Assembly: GCA_963803155.1 (NCBI GenBank)
Contig: CAWDMN010000034.1
Span: forward strand, 124,001-188,000
Direction: 5' to 3'
Source: CAWDMN01 sp963803155
Lineage (GTDB): Bacteria > Acidobacteriota > Terriglobia > Versatilivoradales > Versatilivoraceae
Length of the DNA stretch: 64,000 nt
A model generated the notes under the pieces. It had not been told where the DNA came from and searched no databases. It saw nothing but the letters and a program-made list of their open reading frames with translations. The stretch's first letter is position 1; every line of letters begins with the position of its first letter. A program made the translations under genes and the position numbers. Of the stretch, positions 8,709 through 17,876 are shown one piece after another.

Positions 8709-8814
8709 TGAAGACCTTTGCTATGCCTTTGCTGAGAATAAACAACTTAGTCGATTTCCAACCCTCGAATAGCGGAAGTCGGGTTAGCCAAGCGACGCGC
8801 GAAGGATCGCGCGT

Positions 8815-9010
8815 CCCATCTTCTTGTTGTGCCAGCCACGCTGGCATGTGCAGCTCCTAAGAAAATAGCGCGGATGGAGGCGGGGTGCCCCCACCCCGTC
8901 TGGGTTTGCCAAGCGTGCTGAGACGGCCTGAGGGCAGGCCGCCTCCATCCTCCCATTTTCATCCTCTTGTTGTGCAGGCCACGCTGGCATGAGTGGCCCT
9001 AAGGAAAATC
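8815..9010 (+). repeat. REP-cruciform-REP composite (right)
   Basis: Two further copies of the REP-like element (8815-8868 and 8954-9010) flank a compound palindrome at 8872-8950. Its outer stem is GGATGGAGGC/GCCTCCATCC with inner hairpins GGGGTG...CACCCC and GCCTG/CAGGC. The order and orientation equal those of the composite at 6482-6707. Confidence 0.8.
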
Positions 9011-9474
9011 AGATCGGAAGCTTCGGGGAAGAATGGTAATGACTCATTATATATTGCCTACCGCTTGCCGATGTTGTCATCCCCGCCATACTTTCCTTAT
9101 CAACAACCGCAAAAGCCACATTCCCATCTAAAGTTTTTGCCCACATTGGTTCTGAATTTTGTGTTTTATTTTGCGTGGATTAGAAGCATTTATTTTTTTT
9201 GGTTACAATAGACATAGGAAGTGGAAGATGATCTTTTTGACTTCAGTGAAACTTCATCACGGACTGAAGCAATAATGAGATGAGATAACTCAAGACTGGA
9301 AGTGGCATTGTCGACTTTTGGCGCTCACTCGGATTAGCGTTCTGAGCCGTATTGATTGACGCTATGGTGTTGAGTTTTTATTGGGATGACTTGGAACCTT
9401 TCAGGCGGGGATGAAGTCCCGCCAGCTTTCTTAATTTGTGATTTCTTAGGTGGCATCCGCCATAGCCGGTAAGA

Positions 9475-9573
9475 TTCGGCATCGGAATCGTTGCCGGCAT
9501 CGACTATGCGAGAGTTTTTAAGGGCTGCAATCATAATCCCACTTTCGATTGCGATACCGATTCCGATGCCGAA
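9475..9573. repeat. 16-bp perfect inverted repeat
   Basis: TTCGGCATCGGAATCG (9475-9490) and its exact complement CGATTCCGATGCCGAA (9558-9573) are separated by 67 bp. The core GCGATTCCGATGCC-like word recurs at about 59283-59298 in another gap, so it may be a dispersed repeat rather than a local regulatory site. Confidence 0.7.
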
Positions 9574-9647
9574 GAATGCAGGATGACTTGCGTCGTTGCC
9601 TTATTTTTAAAACTCAAAGACTGGCATCATGAGAAGGGAGAACTGCC

Positions 9648-10664
9648 TTGTTTGAACTCATTTTTGTTCGATTTGTTTTAGCTTTGATTCTAGTGGCAAC
9701 CGCTTTTTATTTCCGTCCGTTCGACTTGTCCGCCGGATTATCCATCGCACTGGGTTTGGTGGGAGCCACCGCCATCATTATTTTTGAATATCGCCTTCGC
9801 CGGGCCTCCCTGAAGCGTTTAATCGGAGCCGCCGTGGGTTCGATCCTGGGCATAGTCGGAGCCACATTGATTAGCAGCGTTCTTTCCCGGACCAGCATTG
9901 ATCCCCGCTCGCTTTCCTTCGTGGAAGTTGGCCTATTTTTGCTGATGGCTTATATCGGGCTGGTTCTGGGGGCCAACAAAGGAGACTTGCTCAACCTGTC
10001 GGCGCTGGGAGGCATATTTGGCAATGAGCGTCAGTCACGCAAAACTCACAAGATTTTGGATACCAGCGTCATCATCGATGGACGAATTGCCGATATTTGC
10101 GAGACCGGTTTTCTGGACGGGGTTTTGGTCGTCCCCCAATTTGTCTTGCGAGAGCTGCAACAGGTGGCGGATTCAGCCGATTCCCTCAAGCGAAACCGGG
10201 GGAGGCGAGGATTGGATATCCTGCAAAGAATCCAGAAAATGGGGGGATTGGTGGTTCAAATTGTCGAAAACGATTATCCCGGCGTCCGAGAAGTAGATCT
10301 CAAGCTCATTGAATTGGCCAAAGAAACTGACGCCAAAATTGTGACCAACGATTTTAACTTGAATAAAGTGGCACAACTCCAAGGCGTGGAAGTTCTCAAC
10401 ATCAACGAACTGGCCAATTCGTTAAAACCGGTGGTTCTCCCCGGGGAGATCATGAGAGTCTTTATCTTGAAGGAGGGAAAAGAGTATAATCAGGGCGTAG
10501 CTTATCTGGACGATGGGACGATGGTGGTGGTGGACAACGCAAAAAAGATGATTGGGAAAACTATCGATACGTCGGTGACCAGTGTGTTGCAAACCACAGC
10601 GGGGAAAATGATTTTTGGCCGTTACGATGAAAAATTCAATAAGACAGAGACAATGAGCGCATGA
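9648..10664 (+). CDS. Membrane-anchored PIN-TRAM domain protein (YacL-like)
   Basis: Probable membrane-bound ribonuclease. About four hydrophobic helices fill residues 1-110. A PIN domain follows at about 133-245 with conserved acidic sites: LDTSVIIDGRI, the Glu of VLRELQ and the Asp of VTNDFNLNKVA. A TRAM RNA-binding domain is at about 262-325. The TTG start at 9648 has AGGGAG 8 bases upstream. The TGA overlaps the ATG of ispD by 4 bp, so the two are translationally coupled, as in many Firmicutes and Acidobacteria where yacL precedes ispD. The substrate is unknown. Confidence 0.9.
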   Translation: MFELIFVRFVLALILVATAFYFRPFDLSAGLSIALGLVGATAIIIFEYRLRRASLKRLIGAAVGSILGIVGATLISSVLSRTSIDPRSLSFVEVGLFLLMAYIGLVLGANKGDLLNLSALGGIFGNERQSRKTHKILDTSVIIDGRIADICETGFLDGVLVVPQFVLRELQQVADSADSLKRNRGRRGLDILQRIQKMGGLVVQIVENDYPGVREVDLKLIELAKETDAKIVTNDFNLNKVAQLQGVEVLNINELANSLKPVVLPGEIMRVFILKEGKEYNQGVAYLDDGTMVVVDNAKKMIGKTIDTSVTSVLQTTAGKMIFGRYDEKFNKTETMSA

Positions 10665-11353
10665 AAACAATCGCCATTATTCCCGCCGCCGGTCTGGGGA
10701 CCCGGATGCGTTCCCAGGATCCCAAGCAGTTCCTGAGCCTTGAAGGTGTGCCGATCATCATTCATACGTTGCGGAAGTTTGCCCAGTGTGATTTGGTTGA
10801 CAAGATCATGGTCGCGGTCCGCGATTCCGATCGCCCGCGGTTGAAAGAGTTGATCAGCCAGGAAGGGCTTGAATCTCGCGTCCAGATGGTTCCCGGCGGC
10901 ACTTATCGCCAGGATTCGGTTTTTAATGGATTTTGCGCCGCCGACTCAGACACTGACGTGGTGGTGGTCCACGACGCCGTCCGCCCCTTCGTGGAAGTGG
11001 ATTTGATTTCCTCGGTCATTCGGGAAGCGTATGCTCATGGGAGCGCGATTTTGGCGGTTCCCTGTGTCGACACCGTCAAACAAGTCGAGAAGAATTTGGT
11101 GACGGCAACTTTGCCCCGCGAAAGAATAGTGCTGGTGCAGACGCCGCAGGCTTTTCGCCATGCCGTCCTGAAAGAAGCGTTTGAGAGAGCCAGAGCCGAT
11201 CAATTCTTTGGGACGGATGAAGCCAGCTTGGTTGAACGGCTGGGCTATGAAGTACACGTGGTTCGTGGCAGTGAGCGGAATCTGAAAATCACCAAGCCCT
11301 CGGATATTCCTCTCGCGGAGTTGCTTTTTCAACTGGAAAAGTCCAAAAAATAA
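10661..11353 (+). CDS. ispD: 2-C-methyl-D-erythritol 4-phosphate cytidylyltransferase
   Basis: MEP-pathway enzyme that couples CTP with MEP to form CDP-ME for isoprenoid synthesis. The nucleotide-binding loop PAAGLGTRMRSQDPKQFL starts at about residue 8. VVHDAVRPFV is near 105 and the C-terminal TDEASLVERLG near 186. It is 230 aa, the normal size. It starts inside the stop codon of the PIN/TRAM gene (ATGA overlap). ispF is not next to it, unlike many genomes; gltX follows 149 bp later. Confidence 0.95.
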   Translation: MKTIAIIPAAGLGTRMRSQDPKQFLSLEGVPIIIHTLRKFAQCDLVDKIMVAVRDSDRPRLKELISQEGLESRVQMVPGGTYRQDSVFNGFCAADSDTDVVVVHDAVRPFVEVDLISSVIREAYAHGSAILAVPCVDTVKQVEKNLVTATLPRERIVLVQTPQAFRHAVLKEAFERARADQFFGTDEASLVERLGYEVHVVRGSERNLKITKPSDIPLAELLFQLEKSKK

Positions 11354-11502
11354 TTTCGCTTCATTTTTCTCAAAGTTTATTTTGAGCGGTTCGGAGAACT
11401 GTTCTTCCTGAATGCCTCCCTTCGGAAGGCCTGAATCTCAAGGACTCGCCGGTGGTCAATCGGCCCCCGATTTCTATATTGATAAGTGTGTTTTGTGAAC
11501 CT

Positions 11503-13005
11503 ATGAACAACCGCGTTCGTTTTGCACCTAGCCCGACAGGGCACCTTCACATTGGAAATGCCCGGACCGCTCTTTTTAACTGGCTTTTGGCGCGGAAGAC
11601 CGGCGGAGTTTTTATCTTGCGGATTGAAGATACCGATTTGGTCCGTTCGGAAGAAAGATTTGAAGAAATCATCTATGAGGATTTGAAATGGCTGGGATTA
11701 TCCTGGGAGGAAGGACCAGATGTGGGTGGACCATGCGGCCCCTACCGTCAGAGTGATCGAGTTGATATCTACCGGGAAAAAGCCGAAGAATTAGTAGCCC
11801 GGGGGAGCGCCTATTATTGTTTTTGCGGCGAAGAGGATTTGGAAGCGCAGGCGGCCCATGCTAAGGAGGCGGGCATTAATTGGAAATATCCGGGCGCTTG
11901 CCGCGCCTTGACCGCGGAAGAGGTTCGGCGAAGATTGGCCGGCAACGTCCCGCATGTGATCCGGTTGAAGGTGAGGGATGGAATAATCCACTTTGCCGAC
12001 ATGGTACATGGCGAGATGGAATTCTCGAGCGAGGTGATCAGCGATTTGATTCTGATCCGCTCCAACGGTCTTCCCACTTACAATTATGCCGTGGTTGTGG
12101 ATGACGCTTTGATGAAAATCACTCATGTCATTCGAGGAGATGATCATCTCTCCAACACTCCCAAGCAGGTGCTCATCTATGAAGCCTTCGGCTGGGCGCC
12201 GCCGGAGTTTGCGCATCTTTCCACCATTCTGGGTGGCGATCACACCCGGTTAAGCAAACGGCATGGAGCCACCTCCATTCAGCATTTTCAGGAAATGGGC
12301 ATTTTGCCGGAAGCTCTTGTGAACTACATGGCTCTGCTGGGCTGGGCCCATGAGGATGGAAAGACTGAACTCTTGCAGCCCGCTGATTTGATCAAATATT
12401 TCGCGCTGGACCGGGTGTCAAAAAGTCCAGCCGTATTCGACATGGAGAAGCTTTTCTACGTCAACCGGCATTACATGAAGCTCGCCGGGCGAGAACGGCT
12501 CTTGGATTTGTCTATTCCTCTCTTGCAGCGGGCTGGAATGGTTGGGGAAATCACGGCGGAAGTCCGGGGGTGGATTGGACTGGTTTTGGATGCCGAGTTG
12601 AACTTATTGAATCATCTCTCGGAATTGCCGGAAAAGGTATCGCAAACCTGCCTTTTTGACGCGGCGGAAGCGCTCTCACAACCTGAGGTGGAAGAGGTAC
12701 TCGCCAATAGCGGCGCGGGCGAGGTGATCCGACAACTCCTGGTTCAGCTCCAAAACTCGGAGCGGGATGTGGCGAGTGACTGGAAACCAATCCTGGCTAG
12801 TCTGAAGTCCTCCACGGGGAAAAAGGGGAAAGATCTGTTTCATCCCGTTAGAATGGCTTTGACCGGGCGCACCGCGGGTCGTGAATTGGATAAATTGGTT
12901 GCCATTTTCGAATTAGGGAGCCGGCTGTCATTGCCGATTCGAGTGAAGAATTGCCGGCAACGCGTGGCTGAGTTTGTAGATGCGGCGAGGTTGGCGGTAA
13001 CATAG
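11503..13005 (+). CDS. gltX: Glutamyl-tRNA synthetase
   Basis: Class I aminoacyl-tRNA synthetase charging tRNA-Glu. The HIGH-like motif HLHIGNAR is at about residues 14-21 directly after RFAPSPTG. The KMSKS-like RLSKRHG is near 249-255. The C-terminal anticodon-binding helical domain is present. The ATG at 11503 is chosen because homologues begin as MNNRVRFAPSPTGHLHIGNA; an in-frame GTG at 11452 would add 17 atypical residues. It is 500 aa. Because glnS is also present nearby, this enzyme need not misacylate tRNA-Gln. Confidence 0.96.
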   Translation: MNNRVRFAPSPTGHLHIGNARTALFNWLLARKTGGVFILRIEDTDLVRSEERFEEIIYEDLKWLGLSWEEGPDVGGPCGPYRQSDRVDIYREKAEELVARGSAYYCFCGEEDLEAQAAHAKEAGINWKYPGACRALTAEEVRRRLAGNVPHVIRLKVRDGIIHFADMVHGEMEFSSEVISDLILIRSNGLPTYNYAVVVDDALMKITHVIRGDDHLSNTPKQVLIYEAFGWAPPEFAHLSTILGGDHTRLSKRHGATSIQHFQEMGILPEALVNYMALLGWAHEDGKTELLQPADLIKYFALDRVSKSPAVFDMEKLFYVNRHYMKLAGRERLLDLSIPLLQRAGMVGEITAEVRGWIGLVLDAELNLLNHLSELPEKVSQTCLFDAAEALSQPEVEEVLANSGAGEVIRQLLVQLQNSERDVASDWKPILASLKSSTGKKGKDLFHPVRMALTGRTAGRELDKLVAIFELGSRLSLPIRVKNCRQRVAEFVDAARLAVT

Positions 13006-13375
13006 GCAGCGAGGTTCAAGCAAAGACGGTTATGAACCTTTGCAAAATAATCTGAAGCGATGGTTAGAATTGAAGCTCACGCAGAGATGCACTGACGCTG
13101 AGAAATGCCAAGAATGACCGAAAATGAAATTAAAGCCATTGCCTTTTGGAGAAGCGTTAAGGAATGACCTCATAACTCTCGCAGTCGATAGTTTTGAAGA
13201 ATAATCCTCTGCGCCACGGCGTCTCCGCGCGAGAATCCTGGTAATTTGATTTAGATCCTTCGGCCAGTTGGCGATTCGATGAGCACCCGTAGGGGGGATA
13301 TTGACCCCCGAATAGGCTGTTTTTGGACTTTATTTATGTACTTAATAAATTGTCATAATGGAGTGATTTGAATTC
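13006..13375. other. Intergenic gap gltX-glnS with imperfect inverted repeat
   Basis: No gene is supportable here. CTCACGCAGAGATGCACTGA (13077-13096) and the following bases form an imperfect inverted repeat of about 27 bp (roughly 19 matches) with 13206-13233. Both carry CGCAGAG-type words common to dispersed repeats of environmental bacteria. A G-run/C-run pair occurs near 13292-13308. Confidence 0.6.
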
Positions 13376-15085
13376 ATGGATACCTTTGATGAGAAAGAAC
13401 AGACCCAGTCTAATTTTATCCGGGAGATTGTTGACGCGGATCTGGCCGCGGGAAAAAATAGTGGCCAAGTGATCACCCGTTTTCCGCCCGAGCCGAATGG
13501 TTATCTGCACCTTGGGCACGCCAAATCCATATGTCTCAATTTCGGCCTGGCGCGGGATTACCAGGGGCGTTGCCATTTGCGTTTTGATGACACCAATCCG
13601 ACCAAAGAGGAGGTCGAGTATATAGAATCGATCCAGGAAGATGTCCGCTGGCTCGGTTTCGATTGGGGGGAACATCTCTATTATGCGTCGGATTATTTCG
13701 ACCAGCTTTATGAATTTGCGCTCGGCATGATCAAGGAAGGGAAAGCATATGTCTGCGATCTGACGGCCGAGGAAATGCGCGAGTATCGGGGAACATTGAC
13801 AGAGCCCGGAAAAGACAGCCCTTACCGGAACCGATCAGTGGAAGAAAATCTGGCGCTCTTCGAACAGATGCGGCGCGGTGACTTCCCGGATGGGTCACGA
13901 ACCCTGCGCGCCAAGATTGATATGGCTTCCCCCAATTTGAACATGAGAGATCCTGTCCTGTACCGGATTCTTCATGCCGAACACCATCGGACGGGGAATA
14001 AATGGTGCATCTATGCGATGTACGATTGGGCGCATGGCCAATCGGATATGATTGAAGGCATTACGCACTCCATATGCACCCTGGAGTTTGAGGATCACCG
14101 GCCTCTTTATGAGTGGTTCCTGGAGGCCATTCATGCTCTACACCGGCCGCGGCAGATCGAATTTGCCCGTCTGAACATTACCTTTACGCTCTTGAGCAAG
14201 CGGAAATTATTGCGGCTGGTGAATGAAGGGCGCGTCACCGGCTGGGACGATCCTCGCATGCCGACTCTGGCGGGCATCCGGCGCCGGGGCTTTCCCCCCG
14301 CCGCTCTCCGGGCCTTTGCGGACAGGATTGGCGTGGCCAAGCGGGACAGCATCGTGGACTGGGCTTTGTTGGAACATTATGTGCGGGAGGATTTAAATAA
14401 GCAAGCGCCCCGCTTGATGGCAGTCCTTCGCCCATTAAAAGTGGTTCTTCTCAATTATCCCGAAGGGCAAGTGGAAGAGTTGGAAGCTGTCAATAATCCT
14501 GAAGATCTCTCAGCCGGAACGCGGAAGATCCCGTTCTCCAGAATCCTTTACATCGAGCAGGAGGATTTCATGGAGAATCCGCCCAAAAAGTTCTTCCGCT
14601 TGGCGCCAGGCAGAGAAATCAGGTTGCGCTATGGGTATTTTATCAAGTGTGTCGATATCATCAAAGACCCTGCTACCGGGGAGATCAAGGAATTGCACTG
14701 CACGTATGATCCTGCCACCAGGGGCGGGAATGCACCCGATGGGAGAAAAGTCAAAGTCACCATGCACTGGGTGTCGGCGGACCAATCCATTCCCGCGGAA
14801 GTCCGGCTCTATGACAAGCTGTTCCTCAAGGAGAATCCCGACGATGTTCCCGAAGGATCGGACTTTACGGCCAACTTGAATGCCAGTTCCCTGGAAGTGC
14901 TGACCAAGTGTCGTTTGGAACCGGCTCTGCGACAAATCAAACCGGGGGAAAATGTCCAGTTTGAGAGAGTCGGGTATTTTTGCGCCGATTCGAAAGATTC
15001 TTCCCCTGATCATCAAGTCTTTAACCGGATAGTCACGCTCAGGGATGAATGGGCCAAAATTCAGAAACGGGAAGGGCAACAATAA
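13376..15085 (+). CDS. glnS: Glutaminyl-tRNA synthetase
   Basis: Class I synthetase that charges tRNA-Gln directly, avoiding the transamidation route. The HIGH motif is HLGHAKSI near residues 44-51, preceded by RFPPEPNGYL. The KMSKS-equivalent LLSKRKL is near 272-278. GlnRS-specific segments include DDTNPTKE and EGITHSICTLEFEDHRPLY. The C-terminal double beta-barrel anticodon domain runs from about 345. At 569 aa it is the typical bacterial length. It has its own upstream gap and is probably transcribed independently. Confidence 0.97.
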   Translation: MDTFDEKEQTQSNFIREIVDADLAAGKNSGQVITRFPPEPNGYLHLGHAKSICLNFGLARDYQGRCHLRFDDTNPTKEEVEYIESIQEDVRWLGFDWGEHLYYASDYFDQLYEFALGMIKEGKAYVCDLTAEEMREYRGTLTEPGKDSPYRNRSVEENLALFEQMRRGDFPDGSRTLRAKIDMASPNLNMRDPVLYRILHAEHHRTGNKWCIYAMYDWAHGQSDMIEGITHSICTLEFEDHRPLYEWFLEAIHALHRPRQIEFARLNITFTLLSKRKLLRLVNEGRVTGWDDPRMPTLAGIRRRGFPPAALRAFADRIGVAKRDSIVDWALLEHYVREDLNKQAPRLMAVLRPLKVVLLNYPEGQVEELEAVNNPEDLSAGTRKIPFSRILYIEQEDFMENPPKKFFRLAPGREIRLRYGYFIKCVDIIKDPATGEIKELHCTYDPATRGGNAPDGRKVKVTMHWVSADQSIPAEVRLYDKLFLKENPDDVPEGSDFTANLNASSLEVLTKCRLEPALRQIKPGENVQFERVGYFCADSKDSSPDHQVFNRIVTLRDEWAKIQKREGQQ

Positions 15086-15213
15086 TTCATGCACTCAGGG
15101 CTTTGACTGTTTGATTGATCATGCGCCTGGCGGATTTTTAAATCCATCTAAGAATATAGGCAGAACAAGCCTTGGCCGACTCTTCACACCACATTCGGCT
15201 TCCGGCGTTTACA

Positions 15214-15242
15214 TTGACACCAAGGGGGGGCTGTGGTATATA
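15214..15242 (+). promoter_or_regulatory. Candidate sigma70 promoter for tRNA-Leu
   Basis: A perfect -35 box TTGACA (15214-15219) is separated by 17 bp from TATATA (15237-15242). It lies about 135 bp upstream of the tRNA in the gap after glnS. Confidence 0.5.
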
Positions 15243-15376
15243 TTTCCGGTTAATTGTTTTGTTTTTCGACAATTAACATGATGTCGCAAGGAGAAGAGTC
15301 TTTCCCTTGCGTGAATGGAATGCAGGAGTAAATCCGCGGCGGACAGGCTGTATTGTCGGACGGAACCCAGTACCCG

Positions 15377-15461
15377 GCGAAAGTGGCGGAATTGGCAGAC
15401 GCGCTGGACTTAGGATCCAGTCCCGCAAGGGGTAGGGGTTCAACTCCCCTCTTTCGCACCA
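15377..15461 (+). tRNA. tRNA-Leu (anticodon UAG)
   Basis: An 85-nt class II tRNA. The acceptor stem is GCGAAAG (15377-15383) with CTTTCGC (15451-15457), followed by A and an encoded CCA. The anticodon stem-loop is CTGGA-CTTAGGA-TCCAG, giving anticodon UAG (leucine, CUN codons). A variable arm CCCGCAAGGGG and the T arm AGGGG-TTCAACT-CCCCT are present. The long variable arm agrees with leucine. Confidence 0.97.
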
Positions 15462-15552
15462 TCTCTGCTGTTCGTGGTCCCCACCAGAGGACGATCTTGC
15501 CATCCTTGATCATCTGAAAGATTATTCATTTCAATATTAAGAGGTCAATCCG

Positions 15553-16851
15553 TTGAAAGTCGAAGTTATCTCTCTGAATCCTTGCAAACGAGAATTGGAT
15601 GTTGAAGTGGCTGCCGAAGATTGGAAAGAAGAATATGTCGCGGTGTGCAACCAATTTCAGCGCAAGGCCCGAGTTCCCGGTTTCCGGCCCGGGCGGGCGC
15701 CACTGCCCCTAGTCAAGCAGCGCTACAAAGATTCGATCAAAGAGGAGTTTACTGAAAAGTCTTTGCGCAATTATCTCATCGAAGCCTTGCATGAAAAAAG
15801 TCTCTCCCCTTTGGATGCGCCAAAGGTAAAAGATTTTGAATTTGAGGAGGGACGGCCGTTGAAGTTCAAGGCGGAGTTTGAGATTCTTCCACCCCTAGAG
15901 ATAGATAATTACAAAGGTGTTGAAATAGAGCAGGTCCTCGCGGAGTTCAAGCCGGAGGATGTCGATCAATCACTGCGGATGATGAGGGAACGGATGGCGG
16001 AGTATGTGCCCGTAGAAGATCGGGTGGTTCAAACCGGCGATTTTGCCGTGGTATCTTATAAGAGCCGTTTCGTTGGGAAAGATGAAGATGGGCCTCATGC
16101 CGAGGAAGTGTTCTATGAGGTGGGAGCAGCCAATTCTCTTCCTGAATTCACCGAAGCCTTAACGGGCATGAAATCTGAAGAGAGCAAAACCTTTCCTGTA
16201 AAGTACCCGGAGAATTTTCCGAATAAACAGTTAGCGGGCCAGGAACTGGAATATACATTGGCGCTCAAGAGCATCAAGATTAAAAAACTTCCAGAGTTAA
16301 ACGATGAATTCGCCAAGGATAACGGCCACGCCAGCCTTGAAGAGCTGAAAGAGAAGACTCGCGAAAGAATTGTGGCGGGCCGGACGGAAGCCGCACAATC
16401 CGACATGAAGAACCGGGTGTTGGAACGGCTGGTGGAGACCAATGTGATTGATGTGCCCGAGGTCTTGATCAAAGAGCAAGTGGAGATCCGGTTCAACAAT
16501 TACGCGCGAAGCCTGGCCGCTCGGGGGATTCATCCGCAAAGCCTGGATATCAATTGGACGGAATTCCAGGAACAGCAACACGAGCAGGCGGTTGTTGATG
16601 TGAAATCGGCCCTGATTTTGGATTATGTAGGCGAAAAGGAAAAGGTGGAGGTGAGCGACGAGGAAGTTGAGGCGGAAATCAGCCGGATCGCTCATGATTC
16701 GCACCAGACGCTGGAAGCGGCCCGCTCCCGTTTGACAAAGGATGGGGGGGCCGATAGAATCAAGGACAGAATTCGCAATCGCAAGACGTTGGATCTTTTG
16801 TTGGAATGGGCTACGATCAAGGAACCGCGGGGAACGATTAGCCAGCCATGA
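15553..16851 (+). CDS. tig: Trigger factor (ribosome-associated chaperone/PPIase)
   Basis: Ribosome-bound chaperone for nascent chains. The ribosome-docking signature is in QRKARVPGFRPGRAPLPLVK (about residues 35-54). The FKBP-type prolyl isomerase domain spans about 150-240 (GDFAVVSYKSRF...PVKYPENFPNKQLAGQELEY). The C-terminal chaperone arms run from about 255 to 430. It is 432 aa, the usual size. The TTG start at 15553 has AGAGGT 7 bases upstream. It precedes clpP-clpX-lon, the conserved tig-clpP-clpX-lon arrangement. Confidence 0.97.
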   Translation: MKVEVISLNPCKRELDVEVAAEDWKEEYVAVCNQFQRKARVPGFRPGRAPLPLVKQRYKDSIKEEFTEKSLRNYLIEALHEKSLSPLDAPKVKDFEFEEGRPLKFKAEFEILPPLEIDNYKGVEIEQVLAEFKPEDVDQSLRMMRERMAEYVPVEDRVVQTGDFAVVSYKSRFVGKDEDGPHAEEVFYEVGAANSLPEFTEALTGMKSEESKTFPVKYPENFPNKQLAGQELEYTLALKSIKIKKLPELNDEFAKDNGHASLEELKEKTRERIVAGRTEAAQSDMKNRVLERLVETNVIDVPEVLIKEQVEIRFNNYARSLAARGIHPQSLDINWTEFQEQQHEQAVVDVKSALILDYVGEKEKVEVSDEEVEAEISRIAHDSHQTLEAARSRLTKDGGADRIKDRIRNRKTLDLLLEWATIKEPRGTISQP

Positions 16852-17065
16852 GAAAGTTCGTGGGAAAGCAGCGCGGATTTGCGGTAAAAAGCGAATGGGA
16901 AATCTCAAGGGCTGAATGGATGAGGATTTTCATCTCCCGGCTTGGAAATAGGCCGTACCGGCGTCTGGCCACCTTCGGTTGCGGCGGTCCAGGCAAATAA
17001 GGACGGATTCCAGTTCTATTTGAAGATCGACTCATTCGAATCGATCGAGAGTGAGGCAAGATAGC

Positions 17066-17650
17066 ATGTTAGTTCCAATGGTCGTCGAACAGACAGCTCG
17101 AGGGGAGCGCGCCTACGATATTTACTCGCGGCTGCTCAAAGATAACATCATCTTCATCGGCACGCCCATTGACGACATGGTGGCCAACCTGGTGACGGCC
17201 CAGCTGCTTTTTCTGGAGGCGGAAGATCCTGAGAAAGACATCTCGCTGTATATCAATTCGCCCGGGGGGTCCATTACGGCGGGTTTGGCCATTTATGACA
17301 CGATCCAATTCATTCGGCCGGATGTGATTACGATATGTGTGGGACAAGCCGCCAGCATGGGGGCGCTGCTCCTTGCCGCCGGCACCAAAGGGAAACGGTT
17401 TGCTTTGCCCAATTCCCGCATCCTGATTCACCAGCCTTCCATGGGCGGGCTTTCCGGACAGGCCACCGACATAGATATCCACGCTCGGGAGATCCTGAGA
17501 CTTCGAGCTATTTGTAATAAAATTCTGGCTGACCATACCGGAAAGGGATTGGAAAAGATCGAGCACGATGTGGACCGCGACTACATTATGACCGCTGAGG
17601 AAGCCAAGAATTACGGCATTGTCGATCAGGTGATTTTGCGGCATACCTAG
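17066..17650 (+). CDS. clpP: ATP-dependent Clp protease proteolytic subunit
   Basis: Serine peptidase subunit of ClpXP. The catalytic Ser is in GQAASMGALLLAAG (near residue 97), the His in ILIHQPSMGG (near 122), and the Asp in the DVDRDYIMTAEEA region near 171. The ATG at 17066 gives the standard start MLVPMVVEQTARGERAYDIYSRLL; the GTG at 17051 lies within the likely Shine-Dalgarno GAGTGAGG. It is 194 aa. The usual partner clpX follows after 226 bp. Confidence 0.96.
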   Translation: MLVPMVVEQTARGERAYDIYSRLLKDNIIFIGTPIDDMVANLVTAQLLFLEAEDPEKDISLYINSPGGSITAGLAIYDTIQFIRPDVITICVGQAASMGALLLAAGTKGKRFALPNSRILIHQPSMGGLSGQATDIDIHAREILRLRAICNKILADHTGKGLEKIEHDVDRDYIMTAEEAKNYGIVDQVILRHT

Positions 17651-17876
17651 GATTCCTTTATGAAGCGCCCTTCATCGCGGGATGTGTTAGCCCGCGGAGC
17701 TTCACACTTAGGGATGATTCTTCCAGAGGAGAATGGATGATGCGCTAATACGCTGATCCATCCTACCATTGGGAGAATGACGAGCTTTTTTGATTTCGGT
17801 TTTTAACGATCAGGCATATCATTTTAGAGTAGGTTGATTTATCTGGAGCATGGAAAGGCCAGAATAGAGGATTGGA

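Larger units (their letters stand above)
8709..9647. other. Intergenic repeat region right of the IS
   Basis: About 940 bp without a supportable gene. In order: the second 11-bp direct repeat (8707-8717), the right arm of the 23-bp inverted repeat (8766-8788), a perfect hairpin GACGCGCGA/TCGCGCGTC (8794-8815), a REP-palindrome-REP composite (8815-9010), a GGCGGG/CCCGCC hairpin (9404-9423), and a 16-bp inverted repeat (9475-9490 / 9558-9573). The stretch 9020-9400 is AT-rich with nothing recognisable. Confidence 0.75.

Noticed and set aside
6762..8788. 23-bp inverted repeat as the true IS ends
   Set aside because: No matching short target duplication lies outside the arms, and the arm sequence resembles the loop of a nearby host palindrome. 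The 11-bp direct repeat fits insertion better, though this is not certain.
6646..9211. Short frames in the repeat regions around the IS
   Set aside because: They translate REP-like elements and palindromes; the same residues recur because the DNA repeats recur.
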